Assembly (NCBI GenBank): GCA_963930645.1
Contig: OZ005651.1
Coordinates: forward strand, 125,894,231 to 125,958,230
From: Salticus scenicus
Lineage: Eukaryota > Arthropoda > Arachnida > Araneae > Salticidae
Direction of reading: 5' to 3'
DNA: 64,000 nt
Each line of letters begins with the position of its first letter. The stretch's first letter is position 1. Made by a program: the position numbers and the translations under genes. Under the pieces are notes generated by a model. The model was not told where the DNA came from and ran no database searches. It saw nothing but the letters and a program-made list of their open reading frames with translations. Of the stretch, positions 23,701-36,271 are shown piece after piece.

Positions 23701-26700
23701 GTGAATAAATACTGATATTTTTCATTAATATATATATATATATATTCAAAAATTTAAAACTTTTACAGTTACAAAACGTTTTGTTACATACGTGTATTGA
23801 AAATCAACTATTTCTAAAAAATCAGTAGACCATTCTGATTGCAGAAGCGCTTTATAAATTAATAAATAAGCCTTTAAGCAATCATACATATTCTTTTTTA
23901 TTTTATCGTATCTCTCAAAATACTAATTAAACAGTAATTTACGTTTGAAGTTTTCATGAAATGTATTTTTCACTCAAGATATATTCATATAGAACAAAGA
24001 AAATACTTCTTTTCATCTTTTTGCGTACTACTTTTTGCAATGGAAAAGATCAGTGCAAAAGAATAAGTGTAGTAATTGTGTAAAATAAATAAATGAATAT
24101 TTAAAAAAAAATTAAAGAATTCTCCATGGAAAAATATTTACATATTGTGCAGTAGCAAGCAAATAATATACACCAAAATAAAAGAGAATTAATAAATAAT
24201 ATGTCCGCCTTTCTCACAACTCACCAAAAAAATTTTACACAGATAATATTTTGTAATAACTACTTTAGCTTTTAAAAGATTTGAATATACAGTCATTTTT
24301 TTTATATTTTGCCATTTACTTCCCTCACATATTGTTTTTTTCTTTTATAGTTTACATTATCAGTGATCCATTAACGCATTATAAATGCATTTAAAAGAAA
24401 TCAAAGACATTTATTTTTGTAACATTTATCATTATCCCTACAATGATAAATCTGTAGCATTTTTTTTTAAGTTTAAATTTTTTTTTTTTTTTTTTTTTCC
24501 ATGAAGCAAATCTTTTCTGTGTTTTATTGTACTGTCCCATACTTTTATTTTAATGTAATTTGAATTTAAACGCAAATAGATTAATACAAAACCTTAAACT
24601 AAACGTTTGAGGGTTTATGCGAAAAACTTACATTAAAAATTCGTGGTTAAGTATTTTTATCACGTTTTTACGCATATTCAAATGCAATGGAATTTTAAAA
24701 TTTCCGAAAAAACTTTTTCATTCTGCTTTTCTTTGAAACAAAATTTGATAAATAGTGCCTGAAACTTAAAAATAAATTATCTTATTATTGTGAAGAAAAA
24801 ATAAACTTTACTTAATATTATTGGGAATATAAAAGTAAGTGTGGTAAAGATAAACCATTAGGACTAATACAAGGATCACAAACAATTATGGCGATAACGG
24901 TTATGGAAAATTTATTCACTTGTAGTAAATTAGTTTTACTTCAGCGGAAAATATGAGATTAGGCTATTACAGACTATATATTTTTCAACTACATTGAAAT
25001 ATATTTAATCTAAGATGAATTAGTTATCTTATATATATATATTCTTATAAATATCTAAGCCGAAATGTATATAATATATAAAAAACATAAATTATCTTCA
25101 TTTTATTTAGCCTAATAATCCTTAACTCTATAAAATAAATAATTTGTGTTAGTCTTGCTTATTTATTTAACAGTAATTGTTCTTAAGAAATCGAAGTTAA
25201 TATCATAATTGCTTCAAATGTTTGGAATATGTAATTTAGGTAAAGCATTAACAAAAAAAAAAAAAAAAGAAAAAAAAAAAAAAAAAGAAAAAAAAAAACT
25301 TAAGTAAGTTTTACATTTCAAATTGCTATCTTGTAGTATCTGTCCTAAACGACAATTTTACTAGGTTTTTTCACTAATATATTAGTAGTAAGAATGAAAA
25401 TTTTGTAAGTTAAGAAGACATGAAATAATTGTTTATCGTCGACAGCATTAAAATCTTTTATTAGGTAAAAAATAGTAGACATGAGTGCAGCATGAAGAAG
25501 CTACATACCGTCATTTTAAGACTAAAAATAGATTTTAATGTGCATCATTATATATCACGGAGTTATGATTTAATTTTAAAGTAATTCACATCAGGAGATA
25601 GTGTCAGTCACAGTCAAACGTACGAATATCGAATACAGAGATTAGTATCGCATATTCACAGGTGTTTTTTTTTTTTTTTATTATTATTATTATTAAATAG
25701 GATAGGTAAGAAAATACTGCTGGGAGTTGTAATGTTCCTGTATGTGATTGACACTACGAGTACCTGGAATTACCCTTTAATATTTCAACTCGATCTTAAT
25801 ATTCTTATCTTACTCTTACTTTCGTCTTCACATGAAGAGCCCATAATCATGGCCATTTCAAAAAACACAATGTTCCTTTTGTTAGCTGTAATAGCTCGAA
25901 GGGTCCTAACAGGCCCTTGATTATGCCTACCCTTTCGATAGGTTTTATTGAGCATTTCATTTTTATTTTTAAACTTTCCGATTTCGTTAAGTTATTTCCA
26001 TACTTTTGATTGCGCGTTTCGTCCATGCTGTTTTCTCAGTTGAGGTGTTCGATATTCCCATTCAACCGCGATCAGGAGGCTTAGAGTTCCAGAAAAAAGT
26101 GATAATTAAGGTTTGCCCTTTTAGTGCTTCTTATGTTCTATTTACTATAATTTGCTGTCTATTTTCCCGATGTTTTTTTTAATCCTTACTGTTGATTATA
26201 TATTTTGTGAGCTACTCTAAAAAGCGCTGATCAGTTCTCTACCGCCCAAATAAGATAATTATGAAGGAAAAAGCCTCATTACGAAGTTTTTATTCAAATG
26301 CCCAAACCATTGACTCTTCCGACTATTAAATATATTTTGCGTACACTGATTTGCATTTTAGTTGACACTCTTTTTTCTTAAAACCTTGTATTTGCGTGGT
26401 TTTGTTTCTATTCTAAGCTGCGGCGGTCCATTATTTCATACGTATTCCCATTCAAATGATAGTCTTAGCCTTAGATATAATTTAACATTCTCGTCGTAAT
26501 TACCTGTATACTGCTATTAATTTAACAAAATATTCCTTTTCCTGAATTTAAACTCTCTCAATTTATATAAAACAATAAAAGTTATATCACCAATTGTATC
26601 TCGCATAATCAAATGTAATATACTATTATTGTTTCAAGGCTGAACAATTGCTTCGAGTTATAATCTTTATACATTTTATTTTTTATTCAACAAGATATTT

Positions 26701-27376
26701 AAAAGCAACAGTCAAGATTCTCTCCTACAAAAAATAAAGAATAAATTTATTTATTTATTTATTTATTTTTAATCGTATTCTAAAAGAAATAAATAGTCAT
26801 TGTTTTAGTTTATACACAATTTTACATTATACTCGACTTACAATTAATTAATAATAATAATAATAATAATAATAAAATCAGAATTTTGAAAATTAGGTTT
26901 AAACAAGGACTATCTCAACTTCTATCTTTAATGCATGATTGAAACAGAGTTTCCGTACAGCCAAATTAGTTTTTGGATATTTAAATCACTTAAATACGAA
27001 GAAAAGACCGTATACTGAATAACTTTATTACATATAAATTGATGACCTCAAAGAGAGAGTTAAAATAGCCACTATTTTGAAAGATAGTTTGAAAGAAGTA
27101 TATAAAATAAAAACCAGAAGATCGAATTAATCGTTCTTTACACTTAAAAACTTGAACGTCAGTTCGTTTATTCTTCAGTTTGCTTCATTTTAGTCAATAT
27201 TTTTTATTCTTCGGGATGGAATCATCACCAATTCTGCAATACATGCCTTAAGTTTCTCGTCGTGAAAGTTTACAGTAGTTATAACTCTTATTGTAACCTA
27301 CCCAGTTGTACTGCACATACAGTGTACAATCCATTAAAAGTTTTATTATTCTATTTAAATTATCAATGATCAATCA
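22590..27376. other. Long gene-free AT-rich stretch
   Basis: Holds TA-rich microsatellite (23609-23756), T-run (24477-24498), interrupted A-run (25252-25298), (TTA)n near 25678-25694, TTTA repeats near 26746-26769 and (TAA)n near 26843-26875. No exon-like ORF or RNA was recognised. Confidence 0.5.
23609..23756. repeat. TA-rich palindromic microsatellite
   Basis: Several TATATA blocks interrupted by short spacers. Confidence 0.85.
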
Positions 27377-27841
27377 CACTGTAAAAAAATTCTGTAACTG
27401 ATATCTAGAATCTAACTTGTGGCTCTAGAAAAAATAGTTTCATGTCATTCTTATAAATTCTAGTCCCATTCAAAAACGAGTTCTAGAAGCCCCTATTAAA
27501 ATTCTAGAGTGTTTGCCTATATTATCGAGGGCAAAGTTATTTAAAAATCTCTGAAAATAAAGGAGACTACAAGAGACAGGTTTCAGCAACAATAATCTTG
27601 GTTTATTACCCAATTCTAGAAAATCAAGCGAGTATTTCTCGCAATAGAAAAGATTCAGAATATTCAGAGTATTGTTTCATAATCTAGAAATGTGTAAACT
27701 AGAAATTCTTGATCATTTCGTCTATTCAGTTTAACGGCGTGCCTTATGTGCATAGCTCGGAAATCTATATTTCTAGTTAAGGGATTTAGAGAATGGCCAC
27801 TTTTTCATTCTAGAGGAAGGCGGTATATTTTTTTCTCAGTA
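27377..27841 (+). mobile_element. TCTAGA-rich MITE, copy 1
   Basis: Ends CACTGTAAAAAAA and TTTTTTTCTCAGTA form a short inverted repeat. The interior is homologous to the minus-strand copy at 31742-32225, sharing TTGTGGCTC(T/C)AGAAAAAATAG, AAATTCTAGTCCC, TTCTAGAAAATCAA and TATATTTCTA. No coding capacity. Confidence 0.75.
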
Positions 27842-29262
27842 CAAGGAACATAAATTTAAACTAATATTTTTCTTCTAATAAAAGGATATGTAAAATAAAT
27901 GGGTTGCAGTTTAGCTTGGTTGTTACAGATAAATGCGTTAAAAAAATTTCTGACATAAATTACGTAAGAATAAAAATAGAAGTTAAAAAATTACCCCATA
28001 TTATAATATAATATAATATGTAATATAATATAAGTATGCTGCATATGTAATATAATATAAGTATACAGGTTAAAGTATTTATTCTGTCGAATTGTTATGC
28101 GTTCTATAAATACATTAGAGCAGTGGCAAAACACGTTTGTAATGCTATTTTTCAGAAATCTATTGCTAAAAATTTTCTCTACCTAATTCAATTAAAATTT
28201 TCCCTTATATAAACATATCGATTGTAACGTTATGAAATATACTTCCTTTTATATAATAAACAAAACATAGTGAATGTAATTTGCAAAACATTTGGTAAAA
28301 TTTTCTTATCTTTAATGCTAATAAAATATTTTATCTGTTCAGAGATATAAAAGTAATACTTAACCATTAAAGTTGACTGAAATTTCAAGGTTAGTTAAAG
28401 CATAAGCATATTCTTTATGCCTTAGTCTGTATGGAGGCGAATTTGCCTTTTGACATTTATAATCTGATCATAAGAAGGCCATTTTATACATAAAAACATT
28501 ACTTCCATTGGGAATCCTGAGAAGACTGCATTCTTTAGTTTAGATAGTGTAACAAAAACTATATGAAAACAAGATACGTGTTGTTGGATTTTTTTGTTTA
28601 CAGAAAAATGTATTCCTCAGGATAAATTTATCTATTTTTTGCGTTTGAAATTTATACCGAAAATATATAAAACATTCTTCTCCTTTTGCATACAAAGAGC
28701 TTTTATTTAAAATATCGATAGAATAAATAAATAAGAAAAATATATATTAGCTTTACTCTGAAAAAAATCCAAACAGATTTAAATCTACAAAATAGCAGAT
28801 CTTGAAAATTCTTGAATAGAGGGAAAAAATAAAACTGTGTAATGGAATATTCTAGTCTATGTATTTTAATCTTAAATATTCACGAACAATTTCAATAACG
28901 GTTGCTCGAAAAAAAAAAGATGCTAGAAATTTTTCATACTCTATTATTCTAACTAAATATATTTTTTCCGAATTTTGTTTTATAAATATTATCGTTATTG
29001 TTTTTAGTTTTTTTCTTTTAAATATTGGGTTATTAAGTATTTATTTCTAAGAAAGAATCAGAATATTTTTTTTTCCCTGAAAGAAATTGCACATGTCAAA
29101 AATATTTGAAAAGTATATTAAATATAGATAATGTAATTAATTAGTATAAATACCTTTTCAATATTTTGTTTGTTTTATTTTCTAGAATACTAAAACAAAA
29201 GATAGAACAATGAAAAGAAAAAAAAAGTTATACATAAACATTTATTTACATGTTTTATTACA
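27842..29262. other. No gene; AT-rich
   Basis: A (TATAA)n-type tandem patch lies at about 28002-28072. Nothing else recognised. Confidence 0.5.
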
Positions 29263-29418
29263 AGGGTTGCTGCCGTCAGTATTTTTTTCGTCCTTCTTCC
29301 ACCACTATATTTATAAAGTAATCTTTTTTAGTATAGCCATACGATCAATAAAGCGAAAATTGCTACATAAATAGAGTAGTGAGGCGTTAGTGTACAAAGA
29401 CAAGACCGTAGCAACCCT
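29263..29418. mobile_element. 156-bp MITE (AGGGTTGCT ends), copy 1
   Basis: The ends AGGGTTGCTGCCGTC and the inverse of AGGGTTGCTACGGTC form a 15-bp imperfect inverted repeat. TTATTA occurs just outside or at both edges. Related to 51556-51715 by termini and size. Confidence 0.6.
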
Positions 29419-29754
29419 TATTAATAGCTGTTATTAAATAAGAAAATTTTGTCACTGATTAGTAGACACACTTCCTTATAATTTTAAGTTGACATATATT
29501 GAGCAAAAATTTCAGATTAAATCGAAAAGCCGTTCAAGCAACATTTCTCCCTCCCCCCCCCCCCTTCTGAGATCAGAATTTTTAAAAATAAATAATAACA
29601 TGGCTATTTTCCATTTTTTTAATATATTTATTTTTTAACCTACAACCTGAGGTATCCCCGATTATGGATATTCTTTATATTTAGAACTTCTTTAAGGTTA
29701 CTTTTCTTTTAATTTTAAGCATACAGCTTAATATTGCAGTTAAACAACTATCAA

Positions 29755-30081
29755 CACGTTGAGCGCCACGCGAATTCTTAAGGAAATCCCCGTCAGGCCA
29801 AGCGCACCGCTTAGAAACGCGTTATGTTTACCGTGTTTCAGTAAAATCCGTTAAAATGCCTTAATGATATAATCCTGTAATAAATAAAAATTAAGTAAAT
29901 TTTAAATAATTTTTCAGTAATTACTTAAAATAATGCATTTTTTTTATATTATACTTTATACGATCAGCCACGATTGACGCGGCTTTATATCACATTGTAC
30001 ACTGCCAGCCACCAGTGGTTGACGCGGCCTAAACGGAAAGTTCAGTGTGAGCCACCGTTGATTGACATGGCATTCAACGTG
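29755..30081. mobile_element. piggyBac-type MITE
   Basis: Ends CACGTTGAGCGCCACG and the inverse of CACGTTGAATGCCATG, flanked by TCAA and CTAA, each one base from the TTAA used by piggyBac elements. The right part carries three ~45-bp tandem repeats with GATTGACGCGGC-like cores near 29968, 30012 and 30057. Non-coding, 327 bp, more GC-rich than its surroundings. Its termini differ from the intact piggyBac at 55226-58081. Confidence 0.65.
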
Positions 30082-30664
30082 CTAATGGGCAATTAATTAT
30101 TTTTTCAACATAATTAATTTTATCTTTTTTCTGTTTTATTCTAAATAAATAAATATGAAATGTGTTGCCAGGATTAAACTTAATGTTATTTAATTGGATA
30201 ATCTTTTTCTTTTAGTTTCCTTCGTAGGATTCTTAAAGCCAAATTAAAGGGGAAAAGAGTACTGTATCATAAACGTTTAAATTCTCGCATTTTATAATTT
30301 AATATGTTTTAAGAAAAAACAATTCATTAACACTTATGTATAAATATAAGCATGTTACACATGGCCTTTATTCCAAATTATACCTTATGATTTCTAATTC
30401 TTTTATATGGAACCATTATGTAACCAACAAAAGATAATAGGATTGATAACTTATGTTCACTCGAAAATTCTTCAACTTATAGAACGAAAGGAGATAATGA
30501 AAAATGTAGACAGCTGTTTAAGTAGCATTGAGCGTATATCAACACTGCGTAAAGACACGAAAAGAATCTGCTTCTATATATAAGACGGAAACCTAAGTCT
30601 ACAACTATGTTCCGTATCATTACGTGAATACAAATGTTATATTATCGAAACGTAGACTACGTAC

Positions 30665-31480
30665 TTACGCTTATATTTCGTTCCATTCCATTAGTTTATC
30701 AATCAGAATGAAATGTGTGGGATTAGTCAATAATAAATTGAAAAACGGTAGTTGTGAAAAATATAGAAACAAATTAAGGAAGGACGGACTAAAAGTAAAA
30801 TTTTCAACAATCAGACAACGAGGACACAGAAAGATCAAAATTAACAATGTTTGTAACATGTAAAAAGTTTCAAAGAGATTGAGTTCAAGTGTAGATTTAG
30901 GTCTGCAATTTTTTTTAGCTGCATTAAATTTAAAATTATGATTTTTCTCCCAGCATTGCTTAAAAATGGCAGATCTGTTGGTTTGTTGTTTCCGAACGCA
31001 ACTCTTTTAAACGAAATTCAACACTGCACTTCGTTTGACCAATATTGGATAAACCAAGGCTGGCTGTAAATACGATGTATACCTTAAGGGTAATGCATAT
31101 TTGTAGGATCTTTTAAGTGAGAGAGAGTGAGTTTACTGGAAGACAAAAAAAAAAATTAATTCATTCTCTTTGAGAACTTTAGCTATAGCAGAAATTAATT
31201 TAGGAAATTAGAGAAAACAAAACTGATATTAGAAGAGATAGATTTGGACGAGGAAGCTGTAATTTTTAAATAGCTTTATCTATAACCTTTCCATTGGGTC
31301 ATAAACCTTCATCTTGTTCCTTAGGTTGCAAACCTTTACAAGTTATAACCATTCCATTATAGATAAAGCTAGAAAAAAAATTGCAGATTTCTAATACTTT
31401 GTCTTCTAAATATTTAGCATCTAATGACAGTATTGTTTTCCCCTATTTAGCTAAAATAATTTATACCATAACTAAAAATT
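30665..31480 (-). pseudogene. Decayed Penelope-like element: RT end and GIY-YIG endonuclease
   Basis: Read on the minus strand, 31200-30880 resembles the GIY-YIG endonuclease at 54215-54470: a GLS-NIGQTK..V.FRLKE segment, then CWEKNHNFKFNAAK and CRPKSTLELNLFE-like segments. Several stops and shifts interrupt it. The next ~200 bp (30870-30670) match the post-domain sequence of that copy at DNA level. Upstream, around 31400-31260, a patch reading IYNG may be the reverse-transcriptase tail. The pattern fits a 5'-truncated Penelope-like retroelement. No hammerhead-like core survives at its 3' side. The 62-codon open frame here is a remnant, not a gene. Confidence 0.6.
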
Positions 31481-31579
31481 TTAAGCAGTATGCTATGGAA
31501 ACACACGTTGACTGACACTTTCCGTAACCAAACACTACAGAAAATTTTCGCACACAACGCTTTTTACTGGAGGACACGC

Positions 31580-31612
<33 letters not shown>

Positions 31613-31741
31613 ATGTTTTTACTACGCAACACACATATTTCTAACGAACGGAGACAGTTTATTAATATTTTTATCATAAAATAAGCCTCAAAATTAAACT
31701 AAACAAATCTGGTGGGACTTCACTCGACTTTCCAAGCATTA

Positions 31742-32225
31742 CACTGAAAAAAAAAATATATAGATATAGATATAGATATATATACTATTTTCATCTAGAA
31801 TGAATAAGTGGCCAATTTCTAAATCTGTTAATTAGAAATATAGATTTCCAAGCTAGCTATGCGCATAAGGCACGCCTATAAACTGAATAGATGAAATGAC
31901 CAGAATTTCCAGTCTACACACTTCTAGATGGTGAAACAATATTCTGAATCTTTTGTATGGCCAGAAATTCCCGTTTGATTTTCTAGAATTGGGCCATAAA
32001 CCAAGATTATAGTTGCTGAAACCCGCCTCTTGTGTTCGCATTTATTTGGAGATATTTCCAAATAGGTTTGACCTCGTTAATATAGACAAACTCTCTAGAA
32101 TTCTAATAGGGGTTTCTAGAACTCGCTTTCAAAGGGGACTAGAATTTATAAGTATGACATGGAACTATTTTTTCTGGAGCCACAATTAAGAATCTAGATG
32201 TCAGTTACAGAGTTTTTTCTCAGTG
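31742..32225 (-). mobile_element. TCTAGA-rich MITE, copy 2
   Basis: Inverted relative to 27377-27841. Ends CACTGAAAAAAA and TTTTTTCTCAGTG, flanked by TA on both sides, suggesting a Tc1/mariner-type TA target. The termini are better preserved than in copy 1. Confidence 0.75.
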
Positions 32226-32841
32226 TAAGTAATTAACCGTTGTATAAATTTTATTAAAGTAAGACAAATCATTAAATAAATAAAATTGAAAATTATAATA
32301 GACTTTTTGAGTATTTTTCTCCATTGTTTAATTTTACACTATTACATTTCAAATAATTTAAGCCCATAGGTCATAACTGTAAAGACTGTTTCGTTGTGTT
32401 CCGGTAAAAATCTATAAGGTATATAGATTCACCAAAATCTATACAATTCGTTTGATGGTGACCTATAACACGTGTATAAATTTTTAGCTCAATCGAATAA
32501 AGTGTTTAGACGATATCGCACATTAAAGAATTTGAGCCTATAGGCCATAACGATAAAAAATACTTCTTTGTGTCCCTGTAAAAAAAAAAAAAAAAAAAAA
32601 AAGAAATACTATAAGCAATAGATTCACGAAAATCTATACATTTCGTACAACTGTGATCTATAATATATGCATAAAATTTCAGCTCAATCGAATGAGGCGT
32701 TTAGACGCTATTGCCCTTTAAAAAATTTGAGCCCATAGACCATAATGATAGAGAATTTTTCTCTGTGTCCCTGTAAAACATGTATAAGTGCTAGATTCAC
32801 CAGAATTTACACAGTTCGTGCAACTGTTTACTTATAATATA

Positions 32842-33603
32842 CCGGGTGATCCAAAAGTCAGGACAAACTTTGAAAATGAATAATTCGAAAACGAATCAAG
32901 ATACAAAGATACGGTTTGCATCAAACGGATGGAAAAGAAGCCGGGTTTTGTGTGGCAAAGAAAAAAAATAGTTCTGTTGGCGACCAACAGATGGCGCTGT
33001 CGTATTTCCGATGTAGGATTATGCAAAGCAACAAACGATATAAAAAGGAACAACTACAGCAGGTAATGGTAGTCGAAGCTTATATGCATCGAAACATCGC
33101 ATTCTCAGTCGCTACTTTAATCACACATGGGCTCCAAGATCTCCCGATCTGACACCCTGTGACTTTTGGCTGTGGGGATTTTTGGAAGTCAAAAGTGTAC
33201 AGCGACCAGCCGGCATCACTAGCAGCACTGAAAGATGCCATCCGCCAAAATGTGTCTGCCATAACGCAAGAAATGCTACTAAATGCTGTGAACAATGTGG
33301 TGAATCATCTCACAGCTGTACTTCTGAATGATGGACATTGAACAGTTACTGTAGTAGTACTAATTAACTGTAATTAAGCTGACTTGTATGTTGTCAACAT
33401 TTTTTTTCATTTATAAATCATCTTTTGGTGAAATAAAACACTAGAGCGCCATCTGTTGGTCGCCAAAAGAACTATTTTTTTTTCCTTTTCCACACAAAAC
33501 CCGGTTTCTTTTTTATCCGTTAGGTGCAAACCGTATCTTTGTATATTGATTCGTTTTCGAATTATTCATTTTTAAAGTTTGTCCTGACTTTTGGATCACC
33601 CGG
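32842..33603 (+). mobile_element. Mariner-like deletion derivative with ~158-bp inverted ends
   Basis: Left CCGGGTGATCCAAAAGTCAG and its inverse at the right, flanked by TA. The inverted repeats run to AACAGATGGCGCT (32842-32998 and 33445-33603), about 92-95% identical by eye. The ~445-bp centre keeps parts of a transposase gene. Length 762 bp, non-autonomous. Confidence 0.85.
33020..33340 (+). pseudogene. Internally deleted mariner/Tc1-like transposase
   Basis: The 3' half encodes the family's C-terminal region. PRSPDLTPCDFWLWG (around 33136-33180) is the conserved block around the third acidic residue. After a frame change comes KSKVYSDQPASLAALKDAIR and so on to a stop at 33339-33341. The 5' part (33020-33105) may be a short N-terminal stub (KEQLQQVMVVEAYM). 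The catalytic core between them is missing. No functional protein is expected; mobilisation would depend on a related full-length transposase, none of which is seen here. Confidence 0.65.
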
Positions 33604-34199
33604 TATATATAAATTTTTACCTCAGACGACTGAGGCATTTAGATGCTATTGCACTTTAAATATTTAGCCCATAGGCCATAATAATAAAGAATTTCTCTTT
33701 GTGTCCATATAAAAAAAATTTTTGAGTCCAAGATTCCCCAAAATCAATAGAGTTCGTGCTGTGGTAAACTATAACATACATACTAAATTTCAGCTCATTC
33801 TAAAAAAGCATTTAAGCGCTATCGTGTTCATTCTCACACATACACACACACATACATACATACATCATGGTAAAAATAGCAGAAATGAACTCATTGGACC
33901 TCAAGACATATAGCAACATCAAAATCACAAAGTCGGATTTTTAACATGATTACAATACTATTCTTACATAGTATGTTCGAAAAAAAAAACTTTTCGGGAA
34001 TAGTGGCAGACCAATCGCTAAAAAAAATAAGACGAGTGTGTGGGACACCCTGAATACAATTCGTCGTCAGAATTAAGTAACAAGAAGCAATTACAATGAC
34101 GAAATAATAACACTTAAAATTTGTTTTCAATGATTTTGCACACCAGTTTCTGATGTACAACTACCTTGTATACTATTGGTGTACAAAAAGTTGAAAAAT

Positions 34200-34976
34200 G
34201 AACTTCAGTCTATAGAAAACCCACCTTCTCTGGTCAATATCTTAACTTCAATTCAGCTAATCCTTTATCGCATAAAATTGCAGTCATTCGTACTCTTTTA
34301 CATCGTGCAAAGCATTATTGTAGTAATTCCGAATTATTAAATATTGAACTATCCAAAAATTTTTTTCTGATTTAAAAAATAATGGTTACTCCCCTCGTTT
34401 TATTAAAAGAATTTATAAAAAAGAGTTATATTTTTCATATAAATCAGTTTATCCTAAAGTTAAAATTCCACTTATCGTACGATTATCCCTTATTATAAAG
34501 GTATTTCTGAAAATATCTCTAAATTACTTAGAACAGTTAATATCTCTACTAGCTTTAAACCTCAACTCCGTATTAGTAACTTTCTCTCAAACTTTAAACC
34601 CGTTGTTCCCTCTCTTAAACGTCTATGTGTAATCTATAGTATTCCTTGTAAAAATTGTGATTCTACATATATCGGTGAAACTGGCAGAACAGGTGAAATT
34701 AGATTAAAGGAACATAAACGCTCATTTAAAACAGGAGATTTAAAATCAAAACTCGTAATCCATTCTCTCAATAGTGATCATATTCCAGATTTTGAAAACT
34801 TTAAAATTTTAGCTTCTAATATAAATATCTATGAATCCCGTATTTTTCTAGAGGGCGCTTTTACCAAAATGCAACATTCTGCCTTGAACGAGGCTAAAGC
34901 CATTCCTCCTGAATATTTAATCTTGCTATTATGTATTATGAATTTTTGTAAATGTTGTTTGTGCTTGTATGCTTGA
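34200..34976 (+). pseudogene. Penelope-like retroelement, 5'-truncated, with GIY-YIG endonuclease
   Basis: Plus-strand translation gives the end of a Penelope-type reverse transcriptase: VYRKPTFSGQYLNFNS from 34207, then HKIAVIRTLLHRA. After two frame changes (around the T-run near 34359 and near 34480) comes the linker PYYKGISENISKLLR. The GIY-YIG domain follows: VIYSIPC-KNC-STYIGETGR, then R-KEHKRS, then a Glu-containing EA/EG tail, with a stop at 34974-34976. The CxxC just before YIG is typical of these endonucleases. The RT palm (with YADD) is lost by 5' truncation, as is common for the class. Known role: target-site nicking and reverse transcription of the element RNA. This copy is dead through truncation and frameshifts. 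It is followed directly by a hammerhead-like motif. Confidence 0.8.
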
Positions 34977-35014
34977 CACTGAGGAGGGCTAGTGTTCTAG
35001 CCGAAACGTCTGTC
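34975..35014 (+). ncRNA. Hammerhead-ribozyme-like motif, copy 1
   Basis: Order as in a type I hammerhead: stem I strand GACA, core CTGAGGA, stem II GGCTAG-TGTT-CTAGCC, core GAA, stem III AC/GT, cleavage-site C (35010), stem I strand TGTC. All stems pair. One extra G separates the first core from stem II. Stem III is only two base pairs but palindromic (ACGT), so dimer formation would be needed for stability. Hammerheads are known in Penelope-like elements; activity here is inferred. Confidence 0.55.
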
Positions 35015-35411
35015 TTATGTTTTAATGTTTTTAATTAAAATGTATTTTTAAAGTTTTAAATTTTTGTATTTTTTATCTCATTTTAAATGTTACATTGGTT
35101 TTAATACGGATTAATACGTATTAGAAATACGTATATCAGAAATACGTAATTTTCTTATAATTGGTTTTAATGAGACGTATAAATTATGTTTAATTTTATA
35201 AGATTAAGTAAGTTTCAAGGAGTGTGTGCGGGTGAAATTTATCTAAATAATTTCGAATAAACTTTTAAATTTAAAAACAGCCCTGAATTCTTCTAAAATG
35301 CAGGCAGTATCGCACAGAATTATTATACGTGGAATAAAAATTTTCCTTAACCTATTTGAAACTGTTCTCAAATTACGTTCATATACAATATTGTTAGTTG
35401 CTAACTCTCTT

Positions 35412-35466
35412 AATATTACTCAAATGGAAGATAAGACAAAGTCGTGTGAGTGACAAACCAGATTAT
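35412..35466 (+). mobile_element. 3'-end fragment of Helentron-like family 2
   Basis: GATAAGACAAAGTCGTGTGA then GTGACAAACCAGATTATTTT matches the 3' end at 12880-12920. The upstream part is absent, so this is a solo terminus. Confidence 0.6.
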
Positions 35467-35631
35467 TTTAATATGATATATACAATTCTAAAACAAAACC
35501 GCAAATGTTACATAGCTAATCATACAACAATGATGCAAATTACATGTGAAAACAAAAAAGATACATTACTAGGAAAATCATGCAGAAGATTAACATAAAA
35601 TCTATGTACTAAAGCGAGAGAAACGGAATCT

Positions 35632-35900
35632 GGTACGTGTGGCATTTCAATGGCAGTCCCACCAGTAGACGAGAGGTTTTAAACTCAAAGCTGCCAGACG
35701 ACAGGTACCGAGTTCGAGCCCAGGATGCGCTCGGCCGCTTAACCATTTAAAGCTTTCCGTCGTTTTCTACCAAAAATGAGTGAATAAGGGCTAAAGGCCC
35801 TTACAAAGCCTCCAGGGAAGGCATCTCATCCAAGTCTAGGTTCTCGAATTAACAAGTGGTTTTAATCCATCCTCACACTCACACATTTTCAATCACAGTA
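35632..35900 (+). mobile_element. tRNA-derived SINE, copy 1
   Basis: A B box (GAGTTCGAGCCCAGG) follows a degenerate A-box region. The body shares CCGTCGTTTTCTACC..AAA..G and GGGCTAAAGGCCCTTACAAAG with the copy at 48424, and ends near TCTAGGTTCTCGAATTAAC. The GTTTTCTCC..GGGC core resembles the conserved central domain of several arthropod SINEs. Old and diverged. Confidence 0.7.
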
Positions 35901-36271
35901 TTAGGTTTCGGGTTTGGTTACCCATTTTATTATCATTAAATTTTCATTTAAAAAACATGCATATATATAAGATATGACCAGTTTTTCACAACGCTTCTAC
36001 AAAGTAGAAGGAATCAAATAAATCTAAAATCTATTTTTATTGAAATATATGAACTTAATATACGGTTTACGTGGGCCATAGCTTCCACAAATAATTTCAG
36101 ATAGCAATTCTTGCGATAAAATAGACCCTATAAAAAAAAAAAAAAAAAAAAAAAAATGTGAATAGTAGTAGAAAACTCAGGGTATTAGACAATGTCTGCA
36201 TCAATCCCCTAAGAAAATTTAATATGCATATTTGTTTAAACCAGACACTTATATACGTTTCTTTATTCATA

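Larger units (their letters stand above)
32362..33835 (+). repeat. ~170-bp tandem array, interrupted by a transposon
   Basis: Units start GAGCCCATAGGCCATAA near 32362, 32531, 32729 and (past the insertion) 33665. Each has TTTGTGTCC.TGTAAAA, AGATTCACCAAAATCTA, and TCAGCTCAATCGAAT.A.GCGTTTAGACGCTAT-like parts. The array ends in a CACATACA microsatellite. Removing 32842-33603 plus one TA restores continuous periodicity. Confidence 0.8.

Noticed and set aside
30640..30680. Third hammerhead motif near the minus-strand Penelope remnant
   Set aside because: GAAAC occurs but no CTGANGA core or pairing stems could be placed on either strand.
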